Origin: Atopobiaceae bacterium
GTDB taxonomy: Bacteria; Actinomycetota; Coriobacteriia; Coriobacteriales; Atopobiaceae
Direction of reading: 5' to 3'
Assembly: GCA_015258485.1 (NCBI GenBank)
Contig: JABZIF010000046.1
Span: 1 to 8,006 of the forward strand
DNA: 8,006 nt
In this document: positions 1-6,650 of the stretch, piece by piece
Position numbering within the stretch: the first letter of the stretch is position 1
Layout: each line of letters begins with the position of its first letter
Program-made: the position numbers and the translations under genes
The notes under the pieces: generated by a model
Told to the model about the DNA's origin: nothing
Seen by the model: only the letters and a program-made list of their open reading frames with translations
The model's database searches: none

Positions 1-23
1 TAATAAAAAGTAAAAACACCAGT

Positions 24-29
24 AGGAGG
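24..29 (+). promoter_or_regulatory. Ribosome-binding site of the TRIC-family gene
   Basis: A full AGGAGG lies five bases before the ATG at 35. Two ATGs (31 and 35) follow it in different frames. The spacing selects the second, which is the one that opens the long reading frame. Confidence 0.8.
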
Positions 30-34
30 TATGG

Positions 35-760
35 ATGCCACCGTTTTTCTCGCCTCATGGCATAGATGCAATTTCTGTAGGCATTCCCTACTGGATTGAT
101 TTGCTCACGGTAATCGTTGGTGCAATATCTGGAATTTTAGTTGCGCGAGAACGACATCTTGATTTGGTGGGCTTCATTGGCCTTGGTCTTTTAGGAGGCC
201 TTGGCGGTGGCCTTATTAGAGACATAATGATGCAGCAAGGAGGCGTCTATATGTTGGCTTCTCCTTATGCAATCCCCGCCGCTGTTACAGCCGCAATACT
301 GTTGTTCATATTTCCAGAACCGCTTGACCGCTTCCCACGAATGCTTGAGTGGGTTGATATTATCTCGGTTGGTCTTTTCGCTGTAGTCGGGACCGATAAA
401 GCTTTGATATTCCACTTACTTCCTTTTTCTATCATTTTGATGGGAAGTGTCACTGGGGTTGGCGGTGGAATGCTAAGAGATGTCTTTTTAGGAGACATTC
501 CTCGTATTTTTCAACGCAGTAACCTCTATGCCTTTTGTGCAGTTGCCGGCTCTCTTTCATACTATTTGCTTGTTTCGCACGCTGGTGTTACCAAAGTTTG
601 GGCAGCAATTATTTGCGTTATGGTGACTGTAGGACTCAGGCGATGGTCTCTCAAATACAATGTACTCTCCCCCGCTGATGTTGACCTCACGCCTCATGTC
701 ATGAAACGTGTCCATAAACTTCGTCGAAGTGTAAGAAAACCTGGAAAAGCCTCAAAATAA
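35..760 (+). CDS. TRIC / UPF0126 family membrane channel protein
   Basis: This 241-aa integral membrane protein belongs to the UPF0126 family, now described as trimeric intracellular cation (TRIC) channel-like and labelled 'glycine transporter' in some databases. It is expected in the cytoplasmic membrane. The sequence shows the family's internal duplication. Each half has a glycine-rich hinge followed by Arg-Asp: GGLGGGLIRD at about residues 54-63 and GVGGGMLRD at about 141-149, the latter followed by FLGDIPR. About seven hydrophobic segments can be seen (near 20-37, 46-63, 75-94, 105-120, 127-145, 163-181 and 186-201). The last 20 or so residues are rich in Lys and Arg and probably cytoplasmic. 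The start at 35 is preceded by AGGAGG at 24-29, five bases upstream. The out-of-frame ATG at 31 is too close to that site. Length is slightly above the family's usual 200-220 aa because of the basic tail. The transported ion or solute cannot be read from the sequence. Any upstream operon partner would lie outside the window. Confidence 0.88.
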   Translation: MPPFFSPHGIDAISVGIPYWIDLLTVIVGAISGILVARERHLDLVGFIGLGLLGGLGGGLIRDIMMQQGGVYMLASPYAIPAAVTAAILLFIFPEPLDRFPRMLEWVDIISVGLFAVVGTDKALIFHLLPFSIILMGSVTGVGGGMLRDVFLGDIPRIFQRSNLYAFCAVAGSLSYYLLVSHAGVTKVWAAIICVMVTVGLRRWSLKYNVLSPADVDLTPHVMKRVHKLRRSVRKPGKASK

Positions 761-763
761 ATC

Positions 764-800
764 TGGCGAGAAACCCCGTAATAAAGTGAGTTTCTCGCCA
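764..800. terminator. Shared hairpin terminator between convergent genes
   Basis: A perfect 11-bp inverted repeat (TGGCGAGAAAC at 764-774, GTTTCTCGCCA at 790-800) encloses a 15-nt loop. It lies 3 nt after the + strand stop codon and about 83 nt after the typA stop. Read on the - strand, the stem is followed by a T-rich stretch (GATTTATTTTG), so it resembles an intrinsic terminator mainly for typA. Read on the + strand there is no T-run, so termination of the TRIC-family gene here would be weaker. A 12-nt near-tandem repeat (CAGTGACGT twice, 864-872 and 876-884) beside the typA stop has no obvious role. Confidence 0.65.
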
Positions 801-883
801 AATGACAGTACAATAAAATGTTATCTTACGGTTGTCTAGCTTATTGCCTATATCACTTATATGCAGTGACGTATACAGTGACG

Positions 884-2722
884 TTACTTCTTAACCATGC
901 CGTTGCGAACAGCCCATTTGCGGCGCTCAGTCTCAGAAAGAATACGCTTGCGCATACGAACATTTTCTGGAGTAACCTCAACAAGCTCGTCATCCATGAT
1001 GTACTCCAACGCCTCTTCCAGCGTGAACGTGCGTGGCGGAGTCAACTGAACAGAAATATCTGCAGTTGAGGAGCGCTGGTTACCTAAAGACTTGGTACGA
1101 GCTATGTTAACTACCATATCACCTGGCTTAGAGCGCTCACCCACAAGCATGCCTTCATAACACTCAGTGCCTGGAGAAACAAAGAGTTGCCCACGCTCCT
1201 GGAGAGTACCCAAAGCGTATGCAACGGCCTTCTCGGTAGACATAGAAATCATTGCACCATTTTGACGACTGCCAATATCTCCAGCAAAAGGACCATACTC
1301 GAGGAAGGTATGATAGAAGACGGCGTCACCGTGAGTTACATTCAAAACGCGAGTTTTAAGGCCCATGATACCGCGAGTTGGGATCTTAAACTCAAGATGA
1401 GTCTGAGTCTCACCGGTGTCCATGATGGTCATGGTTCCGCCAACATTACCAAAGACCTCAATAACTTTACCAGAATACTCTGGATTACACTCAACAACTG
1501 CCTGCTCAACAGGCTCAAGTGTGTGTCCATGCTCATCTTTCTTAAACAGAACACGTGGGCGCCCTACCTGGAATTCAAAACCCTCGCGACGCATGGTTTC
1601 CATAAGAACTGATAGATGTAAAATACCGCGGCCAGAGACCTCAATACCCGTTTTATCAGGAAGTTCCTCAATACGCATAGTGACGTTATTCTCACGCTCT
1701 GCCATCAAGCGTTCCTTAAGCTGACGACCGCCAACAATGTCTCCTTCGCGTCCAACAAGTGGCGAGGTAGAAGGTTCAAAAATAATAGATAAAGTTGGCG
1801 GATCAATCTCAATTGGATCAAGCTCAACAGGATTTTCTGGATCGGTATACACATCACCAATATCAGTAGTATCTACACCAACAATTGCAGCAATGTCACC
1901 GGCATCAACCTCACTGCATTCTTTGCGGCCAAGGTAGTCAAAGGTGAAGAGCTGCTTAACCTGGCTCATAGTACGAGAACCATCGTTTTTAACCACAAGG
2001 ATCTTGTCGCCTGTGTGAATCGTCCCCGAATAAACACGACCAATACCAATACGGCCTACATAGTCAGAGTGATCAATAGTCACGCACTGCATTGCAAGAG
2101 GTCCATCAATATCAACGTCAGGAGCTGGAAGACCCTCAACAATCATATCGAGCAAAGGTAACATATTGTCATTGTTATCATCTGGAGAAAGACGAGCATA
2201 GCCATTAACAGCTGAAGCAAAGACGACGTGCTCCATAGTAAACTCTAGCTGCTCATCAGTTGCACCAAGATCCATCATAAGGTCAAGCGACTCATTAACA
2301 ACGGACTCAGGACGAGCGCCATCACGGTCAATCTTGTTGACAACCATCATGATAGAAAGGCCGGCATCAATTGCGTGACGCAAAACAAAACGAGTCTGAG
2401 GCATTGGGCCTTCAGCCGCATCAACCAAAAGAAGTGCACCATCAGCCATTTTGAGAACACGCTCAACTTCTCCACCAAAGTCTGCGTGCCCCGGAGTATC
2501 AATGACATTAATTTTGACATCTTTATACTCAATAGAAATATTCTTCGCCAGAATAGTAATTCCACGCTCACGTTCCTGATCGTTAGAATCCAAGATTCTC
2601 TCTTGAACTTGCTGGTTTTCACGGAACGCATCAGTTGCTTTAAGCATCTGGTCAACCAAAGTGGTTTTACCATGATCTACATGAGCAATAATGGCGATAT
2701 TTCTAATGTTGTCTTGACGCAT
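884..2722 (-). CDS. typA: Translational GTPase TypA/BipA
   Basis: This 612-aa ribosome-associated GTPase of the EF-G/LepA superfamily is full length (the family is usually about 605-615 aa). It is cytoplasmic. In studied bacteria it binds the 70S ribosome and supports 50S assembly and growth under cold or other stress. All GTPase motifs are visible: G1 AHVDHGKT (13-20), switch I RERGITI (51-57), G3 DTPGH (75-79), G4 NKID (129-132), and a G5-like ASAVNG near 170. The order is then a translation-factor beta-barrel domain (about 200-290), EF-G domain III and V-like segments (about 305-475), and the BipA-specific C-terminal domain (about 480-605) ending in a basic tail. The start is set by the conserved N-terminus (NIRNIAIIAHVDHGKTTL). 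The Shine-Dalgarno sequence is weak (purine-rich GAGAGATAGAGA). The gene appears monocistronic, with its own upstream region and a hairpin downstream. Confidence 0.97.
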   Translation of the reverse strand: MRQDNIRNIAIIAHVDHGKTTLVDQMLKATDAFRENQQVQERILDSNDQERERGITILAKNISIEYKDVKINVIDTPGHADFGGEVERVLKMADGALLLVDAAEGPMPQTRFVLRHAIDAGLSIMMVVNKIDRDGARPESVVNESLDLMMDLGATDEQLEFTMEHVVFASAVNGYARLSPDDNNDNMLPLLDMIVEGLPAPDVDIDGPLAMQCVTIDHSDYVGRIGIGRVYSGTIHTGDKILVVKNDGSRTMSQVKQLFTFDYLGRKECSEVDAGDIAAIVGVDTTDIGDVYTDPENPVELDPIEIDPPTLSIIFEPSTSPLVGREGDIVGGRQLKERLMAERENNVTMRIEELPDKTGIEVSGRGILHLSVLMETMRREGFEFQVGRPRVLFKKDEHGHTLEPVEQAVVECNPEYSGKVIEVFGNVGGTMTIMDTGETQTHLEFKIPTRGIMGLKTRVLNVTHGDAVFYHTFLEYGPFAGDIGSRQNGAMISMSTEKAVAYALGTLQERGQLFVSPGTECYEGMLVGERSKPGDMVVNIARTKSLGNQRSSTADISVQLTPPRTFTLEEALEYIMDDELVEVTPENVRMRKRILSETERRKWAVRNGMVKK

Positions 2723-2752
2723 AAATCTCTATCTCTCGAAGGAATATGTTTG

Positions 2753-2830
2753 AACGTAATAACACTATAAACCTACGTTATTTTATTCAGTCATAGCACT
2801 TTAGTGCAATTGGTCTTGTGTTGTAAAGAA
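2753..2830 (-). promoter_or_regulatory. Probable typA promoter region with small palindromes
   Basis: Upstream of typA, read on the - strand, there are several imperfect -10/-35 candidates. One is TATAGT (2764-2769), which would give a 5' leader of about 35 nt but has no good -35. Another is TTGCAC...TAAAAT with an 18-nt spacer. A third is TTTACA...TAAAGT, also with 18 nt. Two short inverted repeats overlap these: AACGTA/TACGTT (2753-2758 and 2774-2779) flanking TATAGT, and GCACT-TT-AGTGC (2796-2807). I cannot decide between the candidates. The region is the only plausible place for a typA promoter. Confidence 0.35.
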
Positions 2831-2834
2831 AATT

Positions 2835-2871
2835 CAGAATAAACGCAGCTTCTTCACTATAAGCTAACGTT
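2835..2871 (-). terminator. Possible weak terminator after the hypothetical gene
   Basis: Arms at 2842-2851 (AACGCAGCTT) and 2861-2871 (AAGCTAACGTT) pair over 9 bp with a small internal loop and a 9-nt loop. On the - strand the stem is followed by TTTATTC. It lies about 15 nt after the stop codon at 2886 and before the typA promoter candidates. The stem is imperfect and the T-tract is interrupted, so this is tentative. Confidence 0.35.
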
Positions 2872-2885
2872 GCAATACCTAAAAA

Positions 2886-3344
2886 CTACAAAAGAGGTTC
2901 TATCTCTCCTGCGGGCGCAGGCTCAGACCACGTAAACTCCTCGCCTTTTCCTTTTCCTGCTACAAAAGAATATGCCGAGAAACTCTTGTAGCCCTTCTCG
3001 CCAAATTCAAGAAGAACAGCATCTTTGTAACCATCATTATTTGTAAGTGCAATTGCGCCTTCGTATACCAGGGCATAACGGACGGGGTCTTGAAGGCCTT
3101 CGTCCTTATCGCCTTTGTGCTTAACCAAAGATTGAACGCGTTTATGTGCTCCTTGCAAAAGCTCTTCCGGACCATCGTCTGAAAACTCGTAGCTAGCAAT
3201 ATGCCCCGCTTGATCCTCAACAACTAACACAACATTTAGCGATCGACCGTCTGCAAGCACGTCAAATGCCTCTCCAAGCAGCTCGGAAGAAAGAGCGTCT
3301 AGCTCTGGAGAAATGCCATCTTTGCGTTCATTAAGCTCGGCCAT
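2886..3344 (-). CDS. Conserved-looking hypothetical acidic protein
   Basis: I do not recognise this 152-aa protein. It is acidic and looks soluble, with no signal peptide, no membrane segment and no cysteines. The N-terminal third (about residues 10-35) is probably helical (SPELDALSSELLGEAFDVLADG). The middle shows alternating strands (LNVVLVVEDQAGHIASYEF; YALVYEGAIALTNNDGYKDAVLLEFGEKGYKSFSAYSFV), suggesting a small alpha/beta fold. The C-terminus is proline- and glutamate-rich. The start chosen is the ATG at 3344 because AAAAGGAG (3349-3356) lies four bases upstream. The frame stays open 15 codons further, to 3389, but no ribosome-binding site is seen there. Codon use and a strong ribosome-binding site argue that it is real. 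The gene lies between the ABC operon terminator and typA on the same strand, about 160 nt from typA, probably as its own unit. No function is proposed. Confidence 0.8.
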   Translation of the reverse strand: MAELNERKDGISPELDALSSELLGEAFDVLADGRSLNVVLVVEDQAGHIASYEFSDDGPEELLQGAHKRVQSLVKHKGDKDEGLQDPVRYALVYEGAIALTNNDGYKDAVLLEFGEKGYKSFSAYSFVAGKGKGEEFTWSEPAPAGEIEPLL

Positions 3345-3621
3345 ATCACTCCTTTTATCCCATAAAGAACTATCATCATACAACGTCATATAAGCCTAGG
3401 CGAGAAATTCGTGTTTTTGTAGGATTTTCTTGCCGCACCTCTCAAACGCAAAGAAAAATGAACCGTTTTTTGATGGTTAAAACTTTTATGCCTGAAACGT
3501 CAAAGATTCGGTGATTTTGCCTGATTTCATCAAAGGATCTGTGTCAAATCTACAGATTCTTTGCACTTTTCAGGCTTATCTTTCAAGATTGCTGATTTTC
3601 TCGTCATATTGGTGTATCCGT
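3345..3621. other. Gene-free AT-rich spacer with inverted and direct repeats
   Basis: About 280 bases without a credible gene. On the - strand a possible -10 TATGAT (3375-3380) could serve the hypothetical gene, but no good -35 is visible. GGCGAGAAA (3399-3407) pairs with TTTCTTGCC (3426-3434) through one G-U pair. GCCTGAAA (3490-3497) is inverted at 3568-3575 (TTTCAGGC), and the inner CAAAG (3501-3505) is inverted at 3559-3563, giving a long imperfect stem. An imperfect direct repeat with a 29-nt offset starts at 3489 and 3518 (TGCCTGA, then TCAAAG, then a TC.G.TG-like end). No T-tract suited to a terminator and no known riboswitch core was recognised. It may be leader sequence, a small RNA locus or decayed repeats. 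Confidence 0.5.
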
Positions 3622-3622
3622 T

Positions 3623-3657
3623 AAAAATAGAGGCCGAGAAAATCTTCCTCAGCCTCT
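3623..3657 (-). terminator. Intrinsic terminator of the ABC importer operon
   Basis: Read on the - strand, AGAGGCTGAG and CTCGGCCTCT form a 10-bp stem containing one G-U pair, around a 9-nt loop (arms on + coordinates 3648-3657 and 3629-3638). It is followed directly by ATTTTT (3623-3628). On the + strand the same position would be a C-A mismatch, so the structure fits - strand RNA. It lies about 55 nt beyond the ATPase stop codon and closes the three-gene operon. Confidence 0.85.
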
Positions 3658-3712
3658 TATGAAAATTGATCCTTGATCTTACGCAGCAATATCTCGAACT
3701 CAGTATACCCAC

Positions 3713-4792
3713 CTACAAAACATGCACTTCATCTTTGGTGAAATTAACAAATGCATGATCGCCAACGTTATAAATTTTATGAGTCCGCGGGTTAAAATCT
3801 GTAATCTTAATAAGCGTGTCTCCAACCATAACTTGATAATTCTGATAGTGTCCCATAAATCGAGACAGCGTTACTTCACAAGAAAGGACACCTGTATCAG
3901 CAAGACGAGCAGACTCAGGTCGCAAGACAATGCAACATGCGCCGCCCTTCTCTATATGGGAGCATCCACCAACCTCAAACGTTTGTCCTTCAAAGCAACA
4001 AAGTGCTGTATCAGTATTAATTTTATCCTCAACCGTTGCATGTAAGAAGTTTGATTCGCCAATAAAGTCAGCTACAAACTCGTCTGCGGGATGGTAATAC
4101 ACTGTCTCAGGATCGCCAACCTGATCAACAACACCTTTTTTCATAACAATAATGTTATCTGAAAGCGCCATGGCCTCGGACTGATCGTGTGTAACATAAA
4201 TAGCAGTAATGCCAGCTTCTTGCTGAATACGTCTAATCTCATTACGCATGTCAATACGCAATTTTGCATCCAAATTAGAAAGTGGCTCGTCAAAAAGAAG
4301 AACGCTCGGCTCAATAACCAGAGCGCGCGCCAACGCAACACGCTGCTGCTGACCACCAGAAAGCTGATTGGTCATGCGTTCTTCCATACCCTCAAGTCCA
4401 ACAAGCGAAAGAATATGGAGGACTTTCTCGCGAATAGTAGCCTTATCCATTTTGCGCAGCTTAAGGCCGTATGCAACGTTGTCAAAAATGTTGTAGTGCG
4501 GCAGCAGTGCATAACTTTGGAACACCATGGCAGTATCGCGTTTGTTGGGTGTGAGCTCGTCGATTTGCTCATCACCAAGGAAAATCTTCCCTTCATCGGG
4601 GCTTTCAAAACCGGCAATCATACGCAAAATGGTTGTCTTACCACAGCCGGAAGGACCAAGAAGTGTCACGAACTCACCGGGAGCAATAGTAATGTTAGCG
4701 TCTTGAACTGCATAGAAATCTTTACCAGTTTTCTGATCCTGATAAATTTTAGAAAGATGCTCAAGGCGAACGCCTTTTTTCTCGATAGCCAT
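3713..4792 (-). CDS. ABC importer ATP-binding protein (PotA/FbpC type, TOBE domain)
   Basis: This 359-aa cytoplasmic ATPase would energise the permease encoded just upstream. All nucleotide-binding motifs are intact: Walker A GPSGCGKTT (46-54), Q-loop Gln92, signature LSGGQQQR (144-151), Walker B VLLFDEP (164-170), D-loop SNLDAK (172-177) and switch His202. After about residue 240 comes a C-terminal TOBE-type region (RPESARL near 291, then a beta-rich segment to 357), as in the spermidine, iron(III), sugar-phosphate and 2-aminoethylphosphonate importers. Length is typical. The ATG at 4792 follows AAGGAGGAG (4799-4807) and lies 3 nt after the permease stop, so translation is probably coupled. 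The ATPase family alone does not define the substrate. Two cysteine pairs (CC at 265-266 and 286-287) lie in the TOBE part. Nothing is missing or truncated. Confidence 0.93.
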   Translation of the reverse strand: MAIEKKGVRLEHLSKIYQDQKTGKDFYAVQDANITIAPGEFVTLLGPSGCGKTTILRMIAGFESPDEGKIFLGDEQIDELTPNKRDTAMVFQSYALLPHYNIFDNVAYGLKLRKMDKATIREKVLHILSLVGLEGMEERMTNQLSGGQQQRVALARALVIEPSVLLFDEPLSNLDAKLRIDMRNEIRRIQQEAGITAIYVTHDQSEAMALSDNIIVMKKGVVDQVGDPETVYYHPADEFVADFIGESNFLHATVEDKINTDTALCCFEGQTFEVGGCSHIEKGGACCIVLRPESARLADTGVLSCEVTLSRFMGHYQNYQVMVGDTLIKITDFNPRTHKIYNVGDHAFVNFTKDEVHVL

Positions 4793-4795
4793 GTA

Positions 4796-6505
4796 CTACT
4801 CCTCCTTGAGTGCTCGGCTGGTGCCAAAGTGTTTAATAGCCCAGTTCATAAGCAAGACCGAGCCGTAGGTAATAACAATCAGAATTGTTGCAAATGCACA
4901 GGCCATACCATAAGAACCCTTGCCCGCAAACTCGTTAATTTGAACGGTAATAAGCAAAAATTGTGGTGTTACCAAAAGAATAACTGCAGAAATTGCAGTA
5001 ATGGAACGCACAAATGCTGTTACCAAGCCGGACAAGAATGAATCTTTAATCAACGGCAACGTAACGGTCATGAACACCCTAAAACTATCAGCGCCCATAT
5101 CGTAAGCTGATTCTTCAATTGACTTATCAATCTGGCGAAGTGCCGAGATACCCGAGCGGGTTCCGGTGGGAAGCGAGCGTACCACGAATACGATAATCAA
5201 AATGATTCCCGTACCGTACAAACCTTGCAAAACCCCGGTATGCATAATGCCGCTCGAAAAACCTCGAATATAACCAACACCTAGAACGGTTCCCGGAACT
5301 GCCATTGCAAGCATAGAAACTGCCTCGATAAAACCACGAAAACGAAAGCGTCGCTTTACTACCAGGTATGAAATAATCATTGAAAGTAATGCCGTAATAG
5401 GAGCCGCAATCAACGACAACATAAATGAATCTCTAAACGCTTGCAGTCCATGATATTTAGTAAATACCTGCGTAAACCACTTAGTTGTCAGTCCGTAATT
5501 AGAACCCCATGAACGAACAAATGAACCGTATGGTACACAGAGATACATAGCAACAACAAACAAAGCCACTACGGCACAGAGAACTGTCAGAGGAATGCGC
5601 ACGGAGTTATCCGTAATGAGCATTCTTGTGCGAGTTGCCTTACCTGAAAGTGTAGAAGTACTTTTTGCTTCTAAGACAAACTTTTGAATGACAAACATGA
5701 GCAGCGTAATTGAAAGTAATACAACCGCCATTGCTGCGGCACCTTGCTTATCGTATGCTCCGGTAATTTGTAGATAGATGGTTGTTGCTAACGTATCGTA
5801 TGATCCGCCGATAATCATCGGATTAGCGAAATCAGCAATAGATTCAATGAAAGAAACGAGAAAAGCATTACCTAAACCTGGAAGAATAAGGGGTAGCGTA
5901 ACACTCGTAAATACCTTCCAGCGACTTGCTCCCATATCGCGAGCCGCTTCTTCTAAGGACGGGTCAATGTTTTTAAGTAGACCCTTAAGCATCATGTAAC
6001 ACACAGGGAAAAACGTCATGGTTTGAACAATAAAAATGCCCCAAAAGCCATAGATATTGTTATCAAAAATTCCCAAAAGACCACGAGTAATAAGGCCTTT
6101 TTTGCCAAACATCATAATCATGGAAAGTGACAGTACAAAAGGTGGAGAAACAACAGGTAACATAGAGACCACGCGGAAAAGACCCGTCATAAACCGTGTG
6201 CGCAATTTTACATAAACCTCAACATACGCAAAAAGAAGCCCGATAAGCGCAGATAAAATACCAACCGCAAATCCTACTGTCAGCGTATTAGTAATAGCGC
6301 GGTTAAATGTGGGCATAGCTAAGATTCGCGAGAATACATCAAGCGAAACTCCTTGCTCTGATACCACAGAGTCAACCATAAGAATGGCAAGAGGATACAG
6401 AATGAAAAGGGTAAGGAAGGCGACAAGAACGACAATGGTCGACACTAAAATTGGATCGCCTAAAAGTTTTCTTCGTTCAAGTCGGGCACTTTGGTTTTTT
6501 GCCAT
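4796..6505 (-). CDS. Fused two-domain ABC importer permease (FbpB/AfuB type)
   Basis: This 569-aa cytoplasmic-membrane protein holds two complete binding-protein-dependent permease domains in one chain, as in FbpB, AfuB and ThiP. The protein has about 12 hydrophobic segments. Each half carries an EAA loop that docks on the ATPase: EEAARDMGAS (about 185-194) followed by VTLPLILPG, and EESAYDMGAD (about 464-473) followed by VTLPLIKDS. A hydrophilic linker (about 280-302) joins the halves. The start is taken at ATG 6505, because AGGA lies five bases upstream and the protein then begins MAKNQSARLERRK. An in-frame TTG at 6529 has no better site. It is the second gene of the operon, separated from the binding-protein gene by a 145-nt gap holding a hairpin, and 3 nt before the ATPase gene. 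Fused permeases of this type handle iron(III), hexose phosphates, thiamine or phosphonates, so the substrate depends on the binding protein. Confidence 0.93.
   Translation of the reverse strand: MAKNQSARLERRKLLGDPILVSTIVVLVAFLTLFILYPLAILMVDSVVSEQGVSLDVFSRILAMPTFNRAITNTLTVGFAVGILSALIGLLFAYVEVYVKLRTRFMTGLFRVVSMLPVVSPPFVLSLSMIMMFGKKGLITRGLLGIFDNNIYGFWGIFIVQTMTFFPVCYMMLKGLLKNIDPSLEEAARDMGASRWKVFTSVTLPLILPGLGNAFLVSFIESIADFANPMIIGGSYDTLATTIYLQITGAYDKQGAAAMAVVLLSITLLMFVIQKFVLEAKSTSTLSGKATRTRMLITDNSVRIPLTVLCAVVALFVVAMYLCVPYGSFVRSWGSNYGLTTKWFTQVFTKYHGLQAFRDSFMLSLIAAPITALLSMIISYLVVKRRFRFRGFIEAVSMLAMAVPGTVLGVGYIRGFSSGIMHTGVLQGLYGTGIILIIVFVVRSLPTGTRSGISALRQIDKSIEESAYDMGADSFRVFMTVTLPLIKDSFLSGLVTAFVRSITAISAVILLVTPQFLLITVQINEFAGKGSYGMACAFATILIVITYGSVLLMNWAIKHFGTSRALKEE
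4799..4807 (-). promoter_or_regulatory. ATPase ribosome-binding site inside the permease 3' end
   Basis: AAGGAGGAG on the - strand is a near-perfect Shine-Dalgarno sequence for the ATPase gene. It also encodes the last residues of the permease (Lys-Glu-Glu), directly before its TAG stop. The ATPase ATG follows six bases after this motif. This arrangement favours translational coupling and matched amounts of the two subunits. Confidence 0.85.
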
Positions 6506-6555
6506 ACTGGTCCTAACTCTGAAACACAAAACCTGTATATAAACTTACACGTGAA

Positions 6556-6585
6556 ACTAGGTAGGCAAATTATTGCCTACCTAGT
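6556..6585 (-). promoter_or_regulatory. Intra-operon hairpin between binding protein and permease
   Basis: A perfect 13-bp inverted repeat (ACTAGGTAGGCAA at 6556-6568 and TTGCCTACCTAGT at 6573-6585) encloses a 4-nt loop. It lies about 65 nt after the binding-protein stop and 50 nt before the permease start. On the - strand only TTT follows the stem, so it is a poor full terminator. Similar hairpins in importer operons stabilise the binding-protein mRNA or let through only part of the transcription, giving more binding protein than permease. That role is inferred. Confidence 0.75.
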
Positions 6586-6650
6586 ATAACCTGTCTTTTA
6601 AAGCAAAATAACAGCCAATCTGTCTGACTGTCACACATCTTACATAGCGC

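Noticed and set aside
791..3006. A shared 12-nt string (TTCTCGCCAAAT) at the typA terminator and inside the hypothetical gene
   Set aside because: One or two such 12-nt coincidences are expected in 8 kb. The second copy lies within coding sequence.
3345..3389. Longer version of the hypothetical protein starting 15 codons upstream
   Set aside because: No ribosome-binding site is seen before it, while AAAAGGAG is ideally placed for the ATG at 3344.
3345..3460. Possible riboswitch upstream of the hypothetical gene (GAGAGGTGCGG on the - strand)
   Set aside because: It resembles the start of a lysine-type element only superficially. The other conserved blocks are absent and the remaining leader is too short.
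3530..3712. A 60-codon - strand reading frame starting (GTG) just after the ATPase stop
   Set aside because: It reads straight through the operon terminator, has no ribosome-binding site and has an unnatural composition (basic, scattered Cys). Treated as chance.
4187..5041. A 284-codon open frame on the + strand
   Set aside because: It lies antisense across the boundary of the ATPase and permease genes, whose motifs are unmistakable. Its own translation is low-complexity in Asn, Lys and Cys and looks like no protein.
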